DNA from: Sinohyriopsis cumingii
Taxonomy: Eukaryota; Mollusca; Bivalvia; Unionida; Unionidae
Reading direction: 5' to 3'
Assembly (NCBI GenBank): GCA_028554795.2
Contig: CM068842.1
Span: forward strand, 26,384,590-26,448,589
DNA: 64,000 bases
Positions 1 through 12,343 of this stretch are shown here, piece after piece (within the stretch, counting starts at the first letter, position 1; every line of letters begins with the position of its first letter). The notes under the pieces are model-generated. The model saw nothing but the letters and a program-made list of their open reading frames with translations, was not told the origin of the DNA and made no database searches. The position numbers and the translations under genes are program-made.

Positions 1-442
1 TTTCAAAGAAACACTCATTCCACTTACATAAGATAAGATAAGAATTCTTTATTTCAGACTACATAGTCTATACATCTAAATTAAAATATAGATATAAAGT
101 AAAATCACTGAAAACATAAAAGAGCATATAGAACATAACACAATCACATGCATAGAAAAAATGCACCCATTAAAAAAAATATCAGAAGAGTGAACTGAAG
201 ACGCATGTAATTAAAGAGTGACCACAGAAAAGTACATCCAAACAAGTCGTGCTATATTTCGTAACATGACAAACATAATTTCCATGAGCCGCTCATGGCG
301 TGATCATTTGTCGTTGGGTTCCTATATGCTTGGCTTTCACTTGCCTTGTGAAATATACCAAGTCATTGTCACAACGAGAGGTAGAGAGGGTATATATGGA
401 AAGAATGAACTTGGTTAAATCATTTCTGAATCAGCAATCGAG
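1..442. other. Non-coding DNA upstream of polymerase copy 1
   Basis: No convincing gene. An AATAAA signal on the minus strand near 45-52 could belong to a leftward gene of the same element lying outside the window. A TATATATGG box at 391-399 lies about 50 bases before the region where homology with the second polymerase copy begins, so this is probably the polymerase promoter. Confidence 0.4.
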
Positions 443-3400
443 ATGAAATGATCGCACGATTTCAGTGAGAGAGAAGAAGAACGTAAGAGGCAGCGAAGTG
501 ACGTATCGCCTCACACACGAAAAGAAGTGTTCACTCAAATAGAAGACATGAGTGAACCTGAACCAACACCTTCCACGTCTGCGACCAGACAGAGAGAGTC
601 TACTCCAAACCAAAGTTCACCAGTCAACCCTGAAAAGTACTATCACATTCGAGAGACGGAAAAGCGCTCCTCTAGAAAATTTAGAACCACGGCTTACACC
701 TACACGGTGAAGTTTAAAGATTTCAAGTCCGACGTACCGTTGGAGAAAGCAGAAGGGTTCATCACCGAGATGTGGGATTCTTTGCTCACCACACTCAAAC
801 AACAATGTCAACCCAAAGAAGACGATCGCTTGACACTATCCATACAACACGACAGCTTGAAATCCCCTGTTTGGATCGAGTTTAGCAGACCCGCAGAACT
901 GACCCCTTCCAAAGTCATGGACAAGATACAACAGGTGCAACAATCCAATGACAAGTTTGACATCACCGATGGTAAAGCCACACTGAAAATGGCTCACGTC
1001 TCTCTTCCTCAAGGGACAGGACGCAAAAAGGTCTTATTGGTGAACGACCTTCGCAGCACCAAAAAGAGTCTCGTCCAAATTAACAATCCTCAAGACCAGA
1101 TGTGCTTAGCCCGAGCCATCGTGGTGGGACGAACCTATGCCAACAAGAACGACACGGCAGAATGGAAAAGAGCCTGGAAAACTATTCAACAATCGGACCG
1201 AGCCAAACAACGAAACGAAGCAGAACTCCTGTTGCAACAAGCTGGCCTGTCCAAAGACACACCCTGTGGCATTCCTGAAATGCAAAAATTGCAAGATGTC
1301 CTAGCTCCACGCTACACCTTGAAAGTGCACCCTCAAGAAGTGCGTGGGCCTCTGTTGTTTCGAGGCCAAGATTTTAAGGATGGAAAAGACATTCACCTTT
1401 ATCATCACGATGAACATTTCGATACCATTACCAGTATCACTGGATTCCTGGGATACGTTTATTATTGTGAGAAATGTGACTATGGCCATAAAAATCGAGA
1501 ACAACACAAACATTGTGGATCGAAATGCTCAGGATGTTTGGCCTCTCAACCCTGTCTGGACGAAGGACAAGAACCAGTGCATTGTCCAGCTTGTCAGCGC
1601 ACGTTTGTCAGTCCTACCTGTTACCAACAACATTTGAAAACACAAGGTTCACAGAAGAAATGCGCTTGTCAACTGCTGAGATTGTGCCCCGCGTGTGGAC
1701 AAGGCATACGTACCAATAGTGCCAAGGCACACGTATGTTCAGGAAAGAAAAAATGTCACATTTGTCACCACATCGTGGACTTGGAACATCAATGTTACAT
1801 GCAAAAATACCAACCCCAACAAGAGGAAGATGACGGTCACAAGAAGAAGAAGAAAGGCAATTTCATCTTTTTCGATTTCGAATGCATGCAAGAGACTGGC
1901 ATTCACATTCCTAATTTCTGCGTGGCTCATCGAGCGTGCGAGAAGTGTATTCAAGAACCTATCTTCAGTTATTGCCCTCACTGCAGCAAAATTCCTGGAG
2001 GGCGTGAAAAAATCTTTCGAGGACCAAAGACGCTAGACGATTTTGCCAAATGGGTCTTAGACCCCATCGACAAGACATGGAGCAAAGAGGACATCGAACG
2101 TTACCGAGATTGTCATCGCCATGCCACAGTGATGGCTCACAATTTCTCCGGATACGATGGACAGTTTCTTTTGAGGTACTATACGGAACATGGCACCGAA
2201 CGTCCTAAAGTCACTTTGAACGGAGCCAAAATCATTTTCATGCAAGTGGGACAAGTGCAGTTTAAAGATTCGATGAGTTACTTGGCCATGCCTTTGAGTC
2301 GAATGCCTAAAACGTTTGGAATGACAGAAATGGCTAAAGGTTATTTTCCTCACTTTTTCAATACGGAAGCCAATCAACATGCCGTTCTACCCCATTTGCC
2401 TGAGGCTCACTATTACGACCCCGACAACATGCGTACCGAACAACGAGAAGCTTTCTACGCTTGGTACCAGGCTCACGCCTCCGACCCTTTCGACTTTCAG
2501 GAAGAAATGCTAAAGTATTGTCGTTCCGACGTGGACATTTTACGGCGATGCTGTGGAAAATTTCGAGAACTGTTCATGGAACACGGAGGGGTCGATCCTT
2601 TGAAAGAAGCTTGCACCATTGCCAAAGCGTGTTCCTTAGTGTACCGGCAACGATTCATGCCTGAAAACACAGTGGCTGTCATCAGTCCTCAAACGACCAA
2701 CTATGTCAAACGTCAATACTCGGTCAAAGCCCTACGCTGGTTACATTACTTGTGCGACAAGGAAGGCAAATGGATTCAGCATGCCCGCAACGGAGGAGGC
2801 AAAAAGACCATCGGAACGTATTCGGTCGATGGCTGGGACTTAGAAAACCCCAAGATCGTGTATGAGTTTAACGGTTGCTTATTTCACGGATGTCCCGTCT
2901 GCTACCCTGATCGTGACACTAAAAATCAGTTTTTACAACGGACCATGGAAGACCTGTACCAGGACACTTGTCAGCGACGCTTGAAGTTAGAACAGGAAGG
3001 ATACCAAGTGGTGGAAATGTGGGAACACGAATACGATCACCGTTTGAAAATCGATCCCGAGTTTAAACGTGTCGTGGAAAGTTACAAGCTGATGGACCCC
3101 CTGAACCCGAGGGATAGTTTGCACGGAGGAAGGACCAATGCCACCTGCTTGCTGTACCAAGCCGACGAAGAGAAAGGAGAAGAAATCAAATACTTGGATG
3201 TGTGTTCGCTGTATCCTTACGTGTGAAAATATTGTCACTTTCCTACAGGGCACCCGCGATTGCTGACGGAACACATCGACCTGGTCAACATTCGACAATA
3301 CGAAGGCTTGATCAAGTGCAAAGTTTTGCCTCCCACGAACCTATACCATCCCGTCTTACCTCACCATTGTCAAGGCAAACTGACGTTTCCCTTGTGCGTA

Positions 3401-4584
3401 CTTGTGCCGAAACGTGCAACCAAGATCAGCCTTGTCAGCACACCCAGGAAGAACGGACCTTGACGGGAACCTGGGTCAGCGTAGAATTGTTCAAAGCTAT
3501 GGACATGGGATACCAACTGTTAGAAGTTTTCGAAATTTGCCACTTTCCCAAGACAGAACAATACCACAAGGCTGACCCCACTCAGAAAGGCATTTTCGCA
3601 GACTACGTGGATGCCTTTTTGAAACTGAAGCAAGAAGCCAGCGGCTATCCTTCCTGGTGTCACACTCCCGAAGACCAAATAAAATTCAAAGAGAAATACC
3701 GGGAACAAGAAGGCATCACTTTAGACCACATAGAGAAAAACGAAGGCAGGCGATCGTTTGCCAAAGTGATGTTAAATTGCTTGTGGGGAAAAATGGCACG
3801 ACGACCGTGTTTACCCAAGACGGAATATTTGACAGAACATTTCCGCTACTTCCAGATGATTCACGACAAAACCAAATTCATCAAACACGTGGACGTCGTT
3901 CGCGAGGATTTGATCTTGGTCAATTACGAAGAAGATCTGGACTTTGTACAAGTCGACGCATTTGGAAATGTCATCATTGCGGCTTACGTGACAGCTCATG
4001 CTCGCTTAGAACTGTACGAAGCTTTAGAACTGTTAGGGGATCGCGTCCTGTACTTTGACACGGACAGTTGCATCTACATCGATCGACCGGGTCAGCAACA
4101 CCCTAACATCGAAGGAGACCGTTTAGGAGCCTGGACAGACGAACATCCTGACGACAAGATTCTAAGTTTCGCGAGTGGCGGTCCTAAAAATTACGGCTAC
4201 GAATACCGGGACCCACAAGGAGAAGTGCACACAGAGTGTAAAGTGAAAGGATTGACTCTGAATTATCGTACCAGTCGTGTGGTCAACATTGGCGTATTGA
4301 AAGAAGCCTTGCAGTCTGGAGAGGATGCAAACTTTAAAGTGACCACCTACCAGCCGAACAAGATTGTACGTTTACCCACTCACCACATCGTCAGTCGACC
4401 CTTGGAAAAAGTCTATCAAATCGTGTACCAGAAGCGAGTGCGACTTCCCAACCACTTTACTTTGCCGTACGGTCACATCAGTATTGGTCAGCATATAAAA
4501 AAGGACAACGTCCAAGACCAACAGTTCATTGTCACTACTAAGACCAATCGAGAAAAAATGAATCCCTTCAAACAGCAAGTATAG
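443..4584 (+). pseudogene. Protein-primed DNA polymerase B fossil, copy 1 (Polinton)
   Basis: Family B, protein-primed polymerase that would copy the element from its termini. Visible parts in order: an N-terminal region with KFRTTAYTYTVKF; a cysteine/histidine-rich zinc-binding region; exonuclease motifs FFDFEC, HNFSGYDGQ and YCRSDVDIL; and the polymerase motifs DVCSLYP, KVMLNCLWGKM and YFDTDSCIYI. Motif YFDTDS carries the two catalytic aspartates. The homologue in element A starts at a clear ATG; the matching region here begins near 443, with an ATG at 548 also possible. Broken, about two breaks. It runs opposite in direction to the element A copy and sits close to its element's right end, so the two elements differ in gene order. 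Confidence 0.88.
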
Positions 4585-4619
4585 AGCGTAAGACTCAAGT
4601 CCAACGAGAAACTCGGGTG

Positions 4620-5335
4620 TGATTCTTTGCCTCACTATCACATCACCAATGCAGTAACAGATCTTAGTTATTTATGTACTAACGCCATGACAAACTACGT
4701 GCAACCAGTGAAACTTCCAGACCACAAAACTTTGCCTTATGGACATACTAATATCACCCAGTATAAAAAGGGACGACTTCCAAGAACGACACTTCATTGC
4801 GAGGACAAGCAACGAGAAAGATGAATCACTCTACGCAGATGAAAAAAGAGAAGGAACAAACATCATTGACCTCTTTCACTACCATACCGTCACAGCAAAG
4901 TGCGTCCAAGAAGGGAAAGGATTCAGTAGACCTACAGGAGTATTTTAGCATCCAAATGACTCAGACAGCGACCTCAAGAAAATTTAGAACGACAACTTAC
5001 ACCTACACGGTGAAATTTAGCGACTTCGCGTCTGACATTTCAGCCGAGGAAGTAGCAGGTTTCATTACGGACCTACTTGACTCACTGTTAGAGGAACTCA
5101 AATGTCATTGCCAAGTCAAAGATCGAGGTCGTTTGAGCCTATCTATCACGACAGTTTGAACTCACCTGTATGTCTCGGATTTAGCACACCTGCAGAAATA
5201 ACTTCTTCCAAACGTTTTAGGGCTATTGAAGACGTGCAGTCGATGAGAGGAAAATTTGACATCAACGAAGGAAAAGTAACCATTCATATGGTATACATTG
5301 TACCTCCATGGGAAGAAGACGATGACTGCACTTGA
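4620..5335 (+). pseudogene. Diverged polymerase-derived debris after copy 1
   Basis: Two stretches resemble separate parts of the Polinton polymerase. About 4620-4800 has LPDHKTLPYGH, like the polymerase C-terminus (LPNHFTLPYGH). About 4930-5335 has SRKFRTTTYTYTVKF and GKFDINEGKVT, like the N-terminal region. They are much more diverged from copy 1 than copy 1 is from the element A gene. The order is C-terminal-like before N-terminal-like, as expected if an older copy once lay head to tail here. Broken, several breaks; no function is likely. Confidence 0.65.
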
Positions 5336-5874
5336 TCTGCTTACTGATAAGTGTACCTAGCACGATGGATATAACAGCCGATTTACGAATGAAACGGATT
5401 AAGTGATGGGAAATATCTACGCTGGGACACAAGTGCTAGCTGACCAGATTTTTAACAACGTGTGAGACGAATAGAGAGAGAGAGAAACATGAACTTTGTC
5501 CTATTTGATTGCATGTTACTTGTTTTGTGTTAGCTTTTTCTTATAAATGAACATTAAACGTAAACAGGTTTACTAGAGCCAAGAACTAAATAACTAGTAA
5601 ATAGGTTTGTTTGATGTAGAAATGCTTATGTATTAAATGGATAGTGCTTAGACCAAAGCACAGGCCATAGAGCCCATGTATATACTTGAATAAATGTTTT
5701 GAACCCATACAATAGACTTTTCTTTTTTGAGCCTCTATTCTCTCTGTGAGGTTTGTTTTAGAACATTTCTGTCGTCTTTTCTGTGTGTTTAAATATGTAT
5801 TTGTATGTTTGTCCCTATCTACCTTTTGTCCTTACAAATACATTAAAATCCCTATAAAATGTTTTGACCCTATA
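5336..5874. other. Non-coding, possible 3' untranslated region with poly(A) signal
   Basis: No open frame of note. An AATAAA at 5689-5694 could serve polymerase-region transcripts of element C. The rest is AT-rich without recognisable repeats. Confidence 0.4.
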
Positions 5875-6157
5875 AACCTCATGACGTCACCCAAAGTTCA
5901 ATTCCCATTGATATCCAGGTGATATTCCCATGTTCAATTTCCATTGACGACAAAGTGCAAACCCCATATTTTAACGTTAAAGTCCAATTGACGTTAAAGT
6001 ACCGGTCCTGTTCAATTTCCATGTTCAATTCCCCTTGACGCTCTACAGTTCCATCCATGTTAAAATTTCCCATGTTAAATTCCACTTGACGCCAGAGTGC
6101 ATCGACTGTTTTTGCATGGTAAGTCCCCATGACGCTAGGGTGACCCCATATACTACT
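5875..6157 (+). repeat. Terminal iteron segment of element C
   Basis: Repeated motifs of the form CATGTTAAATTCC-CTTGACGC (variants TTCAATTTCCATTGACG) occur six or more times, then CCCCATATACTACT ends the element at 6157. The same motif family forms the tandem repeats in the termini of element A. A CRE-type palindrome TGACGTCA lies at 5882-5889. These could be binding sites for integrase or replication proteins; that is inference. Confidence 0.6.
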
Positions 6158-6612
6158 ATTAACCATCTAACTAATCCACTTGAAAACATTAAATACTAAC
6201 AGCTCTCTACCAAAGATGACAGCCACCTCACTATGAAAATTACTTGATCCCAAATCTTAAAGTTAATAGGTGGTCCGAACATCAAACACCATCAGGGCCA
6301 ACCAAAAATAACAACAAGTAGGTTACGTAGGACCCCAGAAGCATCAGCTCATATAAGATAGTCTAAGCCCCGGACCATCTGGGCCAGTCACACACGGTGA
6401 CAAAACAGAAAACTGAAATAGCACAAATGTCTGTCATCCAATCTCCACCTAAATAACTAATACAAAAAACAGCACAGTTTTTCTCAAAGTTTCAGTAACT
6501 TTCAGAATTTTTTTTTTTCGGCAATGCTTTCAAAATTCAAAATTCGTGCAAGAGACAAATTTTAGGACAACACCCTGGAAATGAACGCCCCCTGCCTGTC
6601 ATGCAGACTTAA
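6158..6612. other. No gene seen
   Basis: AT-rich single-copy-looking DNA after the Polinton terminus. The six bases ATTAAC at 6158-6163 would be the target duplication of element C if its left end were visible. Confidence 0.4.
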
Positions 6613-6854
6613 GCATGAGTGTGTACTGGGTCTATTCACACTCATGATAGCCCATTATTCAAGTAGCATGGAACAACTTATTCTACCTCACGGCTTAATT
6701 AACAGCACTCACTGAGTGCATTAATACTTGGGGGTTGTGGCTCTAATTCCTTCCCCCAAGAATAATTGTAGCCTGCGGGTGCAGGCCTTAAGCAGTGGCA
6801 CATGCACGGTCGTGCGCACGCCACTTTAATTTAAAGAAGCAATCAATCAATCAG
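6613..6854 (+). repeat. Structured dispersed repeat R1, copy 1
   Basis: About 240 bp, shared with three other places in this window (8434, 14270, 42316), all in the same direction. Predicted hairpins: CATGAGTGTG (6614-6623) with CACACTCATG (6637-6646); GCACTC (6705-6710) with GAGTGC (6714-6719); CTTGGGGG (6727-6734) with CCCCCAAG (6753-6760); GCCTGC with GCAGGC (6771-6786); and a terminal hairpin 6794-6825 with outer stem AGTGGC/GCCACT, internal loop ACAT/GCAC and inner stem GCAC/GTGC. It ends in a short tandem tail (AATC)n, typical of RTE-mobilised retroelements. Likely a SINE-like or non-autonomous retroelement; family unknown to me. Confidence 0.7.
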
Positions 6855-7980
6855 TCTGGCCTCATTCATTCACATTCATTCAGCCGGGATACGTCACAGG
6901 AGTAACACCGGAACGCTGACCACTATTTCGACAAGGGTGGAGACGGGTGCAAAAAAAGCGTGATGCACATGGGCCATGACTAACTACTCAAATAGAAGAA
7001 AAAGGAGCATGGCCATATGCATGTTTAAGCTGCTCGAGGTGACTTTTCTACCCACCTATCGAGTCTAAAGACTAAAGCTTGGACATAATTAGTGACTGGT
7101 GTATTAGTCCAGTATTAACGCTGTGACCGGAAAATTAACATGACTGAGAAAGGAAATGACAGGCTTTATTTAGAGGAGGTGCACCTTAGTATTTGCGTGT
7201 GAGTCGCTGACAAAAATAGAAAGACACCCCCCTCCCCTTTTTTCCTTCTTCTCGTTATCTCTCATAATGAATTTACTGGTTGAAAAACCAGGGATTTTTG
7301 GTAGGTATTTACAGTTTTGATAAATTAAAGTTTCTTGGATACAAATGATATCTGGTTTGTGGTTCGTCTTATTAAGTTTGATCAGTAATTCAGGTTTATT
7401 TGTGTTAAGTTCCCGGCTATTCCATTACCAGATTATTAGTTTGTTTTCCTAGTCTTTTTTTTCCATATGTATATTTTGATATATTGTATTCGTCATATTT
7501 AGTGAATGGAAAAAAGTCTAGAAGCAGTTTGAAAAAGGGGATGCATGGTATTTTATTATTTTGAGTGAGGGTTGTGATACCTGCCAATAAGTTATTTAGG
7601 TAACATATAATGATGGTATGTGAGAAGATTCAGGGGTTGGTATCATTGTGTTACTTGCATTGCTTGTACCTTTGTCCGAGAGAAGCAAGGAGGCAAAGGA
7701 CCCGGCAAAAGGCGCAAGCTCACAGAGCCCTGAAACACCAGCTCGTACTTAATCAATTCTAGTCCAGTTATTTCTAATTAATTCCAATAATGTGTAAGCC
7801 ACCTGTGCAATTAATCAAATCAAATAAGTCAAAACAATTCTTAGTTCATTAATAAAACTTTCTAGCAGCAACCTTTATACTCATAAGTGTGGCTAACACA
7901 GACTTGGTTATAGGGAATCCTAATAATTATACAACTGGGAACAATTTAACATAAAGTATGCCATGGCGTTTCAGGTACGT
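6855..7980. other. No gene seen
   Basis: AT-rich DNA with pyrimidine-rich runs near 7230-7255 and many short stops in all frames. I recognise no family here. Confidence 0.4.
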
Positions 7981-7995
7981 TCCGGCGGCGTTTGG
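7981..7995 (+). repeat. Left target-site duplication of the SINE
   Basis: TCCGGCGGCGTTTGG, repeated exactly at 8233-8247 on the other side of the SINE. Confidence 0.9.
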
Positions 7996-8232
7996 GGCCC
8001 CGAGTGGTCTAAAGCGCTCACCGTTCCGGATCACTGCCATCTCACCTTGTCTACGTGGGTTCGAGTCCAAGGCTCGGCTAGCGTGGATACGTGGGAAAGC
8101 CTGCCAGTAGCTTCTCGTGGGTTGGTGGTTCTTCCCTGGGTTTTCCAGGGTTCTTCCTCCACCAGTTATACTGGCCGCCATGTATAGCCTATCTTGTGCT
8201 GAAAAATGGCGTTAAATCCTAGAACAACAACA
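7996..8232 (+). mobile_element. tRNA-derived SINE (mollusc-type core)
   Basis: The head is tRNA-like: GAGTGGTCTAAAGCGCTC resembles an A box and GGTTCGAGTCC at 8058-8068 is a B box for RNA polymerase III. A conserved body follows (GGTTGGTGGTTCTTCCC, then TACTGGCCGCCATGTATAG and GCGTTAAATCC), and a tail of AACAACAACA. The body and tail resemble SINEs widespread in molluscs, as I recall them. Exact 15-bp duplications flank it, so the copy is full length and the insertion fairly young. The open frame through it is not a gene. Confidence 0.88.
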
Positions 8233-8247
8233 TCCGGCGGCGTTTGG
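8233..8247 (+). repeat. Right target-site duplication of the SINE
   Basis: Exact copy of 7981-7995. Confidence 0.9.
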
Positions 8248-8433
8248 TCCTCTCTTTCCGGGCCCTCTCCTCCCTGCCAACTTGGATATTAAAGACGAGT
8301 GTGTGGGCGGATTCCAACTCGTCTATAAATCAGATGCCCCGAAGAGCGTGTACACACAGAACCGAGGTGACGTCATAAGAGCACTGCCCAATCCTACGAG
8401 ACGTCTTATCCTGTAGTTTACAGACATTTATTT

Positions 8434-8648
8434 ACAATGAGTGCGTGTTGAGTCCACTCCCGCTCATGATAGCCTTTCATACAGGTCGAATGGGACTAAA
8501 TCAAGCAGCACTTTGTGAGTGCATTAATGCGCTGAAGGATGTGTTATCATTCCGTCCCACTCGAAAAAATATATCAGCCCCACCACCACCACCAGCATCA
8601 TGAGGGTATTAACTGGTCGCGCATGCCCTAGTGGGCGAATGCGACCTT
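8434..8648 (+). repeat. Structured dispersed repeat R1, copy 2 (decayed middle)
   Basis: Shares the opening (ATGAGTGCG...CGCTCAT), the hairpin GCACT (8508-8512)/AGTGC (8518-8522), and the terminal hairpin 8615-8646: outer stem GGTCGC/GCGACC, internal loop GCAT/GAAT, inner stem GCCC/GGGC, loop TAGT. Part of the middle is replaced by a (CAC)n run near 8580-8594. The stems differ in sequence from the other copies but still pair. Confidence 0.6.
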
Positions 8649-8665
8649 AATGCAAACGAACGACT

Positions 8666-10095
8666 CGCGCCATCATCATTCATCTTCATCATTCACTTGG
8701 GCGATGTCGTTGGAGCAACATCAGAGCGCCAGCTGGTACTGTAATGGATTTGCATGACGGGTGCATGGAAAAACACGCTGCACGTGCGGACACGGGGACC
8801 CGCAGAAATGTGGAAGAACAAAGATAGTCCGGTGATGCTTGTATGCTAACGAGTCTCTTCATATTGATGAGTGTGCTGCGTTTGTTAAAAGCAAATCTTT
8901 TCTCTGCAGTATTCAAGCAAAAATTACCGGTTTGTGTTAGCAATCCAGTTGTCGGTGTGGACCCTCAGGCGAGGCTTTTTAGGGTGGACCTTCCAGAGTG
9001 GAGCCAACGGATTAATGGTGGACTGACGATATTAGCACTGTTAACCCAGTACTGCCGCACTTCTGATGACCCCCGGTTAAACTCGATATGGAAAAGGTCG
9101 AGTACCTATCAAAATTGCCCAAGTGAATTATGCGGTTTCCATTTTGGCTTGGAAACTGCTTTTGATGATATCTCTATCTTTGGTTCTAATTGATCATTTT
9201 GATGCCACCGTCAAATTTATTATTCTGGTTTAGTTTAATGCGTGATGCAAAATGATACGAGTCATTTAGACTTAGAGGACTGTATTGTTTAGTTTATTCA
9301 AGTGCACTTTGTACACTGAATTCTAACTTCAATAATGAATCAATTAGGACATTTTTTAACGCATTTGATTTGATTAATTGCAAAGGTGGCTTAGACTTTA
9401 TTGGTATTTTAACATTGTCCATTAGAAAAACTGGACTAGATTTTATAAAAGTACGAACTGTCGTTTCAGAACCCTGTTGCGCTTGCGTCATCTGTCGGTT
9501 ACTTGCATCCTTGCCTCGCTCGATCATTCGTACCATGGCGGAGATGTGGAACAATTTCCACCGCCCAAATATCCAGGTGTCCCAATGTGACGTCATAGTC
9601 GTGACCAATCGCGACTGACGTTTCATTCTGTATCACCCAAATTCACTAATGAGGCACAAATCAATGTCGCTGACAGGTTAACTCATTATATACGTTTCTT
9701 TCCTTAATGCATACCTTTTTTCGATATCAATATACGTCTATCATTCCAAACAAAATCAATGTAAACAATAAATAACGCGTGGATCTGAAAATATCGCAAC
9801 CTAAATGCTGTATATAAATACCTACGTTACTGTCGCTAGTGTAATTACGAGCCAATTCTGTCAGATAAAGATGAAAAATAAAACTGAAGATTGAATTAAA
9901 AAGTCTCTGAATCAGTCGTATATACTCATTGAGAAATCTAAAAGCAAATTTTGAATAATTATACCGTGAACATTCATTCACGAGACTTCAGTATGTAGGT
10001 CGCTAAGGTCATGATACAAACATAAACCTTTTTGTGTGTGTAAAACGAGGGTTTTGGGGGAGTATAAAAGGCGCTCAAAATTCACTTGTATCTTT

Positions 10096-10163
<68 letters not shown>

Positions 10164-12100
10164 AATGGTTATTGTTTATGAATGTGATTCTTTTTGTTAC
10201 GGGCCATAGTTTGTGATATTCATTGGTTGTAAAATATGGGACACATACGTTACTTGGTCCAAATAATATGAAATCAAAATCAAAGGATTGAATAAACCCT
10301 TTGAAAATGTAATCATGTTTCATATATGTCTGAAAATAAAATCTTGATAAATCTATCAAGTAATATTCTGACAAATTTTAGCATAAATAATGCTTACGTT
10401 ACCGATACATACGTGACAAAAAATATACTAAACAAAGGAACACGTGAAGATAGCCGGCCAACTTTGCATGCTGAAAGGTGTCATTCCGCCATCTATCAAT
10501 TCTCAGTTTATATATATAAAAAAAATACATCAAGTACAACTAGGACAAGCCAGTAAATTTGTGTTATACTCTATGTACTAAAGCCCACCTATAGATAAGC
10601 GATTCCAATGAAAACTTTTGATTGACACTTACGTTTTTATTGGATAGGAATCAGTGAAAAAGAAAGAGTAGATAGCACACATTAAAATATAGTGACCTCT
10701 TTGTTTATAAGCGATGTAATCACTGTGTATAAAGTACTGATACATACCTTACAGAGCGTAACGTATGTATTAAGACTTAATCCAGAACAAAAATGATTAT
10801 CAGTGTAAAATATGAGTACAATTTAGTTCTTCATTTTAGCTCTACTATACAGCTGTTATTAACAACACAGTGAATATTGTATAAAAAAAATTAAACTTTT
10901 AAAAGTGACTGTGAATGACATTAGTATATTCGGTAACTAATGGCTGAAGGACTAGCATACAAAATATTTAGTGCGAAGGTAAATTATAAACAAACTAGGA
11001 AAAAATTCACTGCAAAGGTAAATTAGAAACAAACCATGCGCTTAAATATTTATTTTTTTTCAAAAAAACTAATTTCAGCAATAATAAATACTTCGCATAA
11101 TAATTTCGTAACATAATATCGATACGTACGTTATTAGTCCCCTACCGGTGAAACCGGGGGTGGGGGGATCTAGGTTTGCACTGACGCGTTCTTGTCTTGT
11201 ATTACGTGTCTAGACTCTAATAAACAGTAACTAGAAAAAAGAGAAGACAACAAGCTTTGTAAAATTTCACAAATAATTTATTTCCCGGGGAAAAAAAAAC
11301 AAGGTAAAAATTAAAAATGGAACTTAGGGTTTTAAGAATCAAATCCAAAAATAATTCAAAAATAATCCAAGAATTAAAAATTAGAAGTTCTAATAATATA
11401 ATGTTCTGAAGAAATTTGAGTTCGAGTCCCGACGAAAATCTAAAATGGAAGGCGATGACGTATACTATAGCTAGTATAGTGCTGTTGTATGTACAGTTCT
11501 TTGTTATTCCACAAAACAATAATATTCCGGTTTTTGGATTCCGAGTACAATTTAAAGAAATGTCTTTGTCCAAGAATTCTGTATTAGCACTAAAATATTT
11601 CCAGGAAAACGAATGAATCTTTTAGAATCCAAATAATTTGAATAAAACTTAAACTGTAACTCCAAACTGGCCACAACAAAACGAACACCTTGACTCAAGT
11701 GTTTTAAGCCCACACTGACTAAATTCTCTATAAACATGCGTATTAACCAAGACTACTGCGCAATTCAGGTAAAACCAGATTTCGAAATAGAGTCTGTTTT
11801 CATCTAAAGTCACGTACTCCCAGTATGATCTTCGAAATCCAATCATTTTACTCAAAGAATAAGATAAAAATAAAAAGTTGTTTACTTGACTCACTGGTTT
11901 CTAAATCAGGGTCGGGAACTAGGCCAGCTTTGGGTGTTTACGACAAAACATTCAGGTCAAACTAATTTCTGGAAAATGCCAAATTCTAATAAACAAAATT
12001 ACATCACTTTAACATGTAATACATTTTTTTTAAACTTGCAGACAATTCAATTAAATTAAACATAAATTAAATCAAATATGCATAACACTTATTTCTTTTA
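8666..12100. other. AT-rich intergenic region, no gene supported
   Basis: Open frames here (for example 8843-9193 and 9294-9626) have no recognisable domain and unremarkable composition. A moderately CpG-rich patch near 9480-9640 holds TGACGTCA at 9588-9595. From about 9820 on, the 13-base motif AYACATACGTTAC recurs in both directions (see findings). Confidence 0.4.
10096..10158. repeat. (AT)n microsatellite
   Basis: About 60 bp of alternating TA repeats. Confidence 0.97.
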
Positions 12101-12330
12101 GAATGGCCAAAACAAAAAAGGAAATGCAAAAGGCCTACAAGGAACGCCAGAAGGCTAAAGGTCCGGAGTTCCTCCAAAAAGAGAGAGCTAGGGAAAGGCA
12201 ATATTATGTGCGATCGTCACAAGTAAGTAAGAAGAAAACGAAGGAGAGAAACATGAAAAATAAATTACGAAACAGACTTTCACGGCTGAGAAAAAAAGAA
12301 AGAAAAGAAAGCAAAGAAAGCATATGTGAA

Positions 12331-12343
12331 CAGAGCAGTGGAT
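12331..12343 (+). repeat. Target-site duplication of the RTE-like LINE
   Basis: CAGAGCAGTGGAT, repeated at 12934-12946. Confidence 0.85.

Larger units (their letters stand above)
1..6157 (+). mobile_element. Right part of a broken Polinton-family element (element C)
   Basis: The stretch holds a protein-primed DNA polymerase B fossil, extra polymerase-derived debris, and a terminal segment that ends in ACTACT at 6152-6157. That end resembles the proven right end of element A (43629): both have the motif CATGTTAAATTCC repeated in the last few hundred bases and GTGACCCC/GTGACCC just before the end. The left end lies outside the window, so target duplication and the facing inverted repeat cannot be seen. 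The polymerase is about 90% identical in protein to the copy in element A by eye, so the two are one family. The element is broken, with several breaks in the visible part, and looks older than element A. Confidence 0.75.

Noticed and set aside
7963-8187. Open frame across 7963-8187 (and its reverse)
   Set aside because: It lies within a SINE with target duplications; not a gene.
8843-9626. Two open frames of 110-116 residues
   Set aside because: No start context, domain or composition that supports a gene; they overlap a non-coding, moderately CpG-rich patch.
10075-10374. Open frame with repeated YI residues
   Set aside because: Product of the (AT)n microsatellite.
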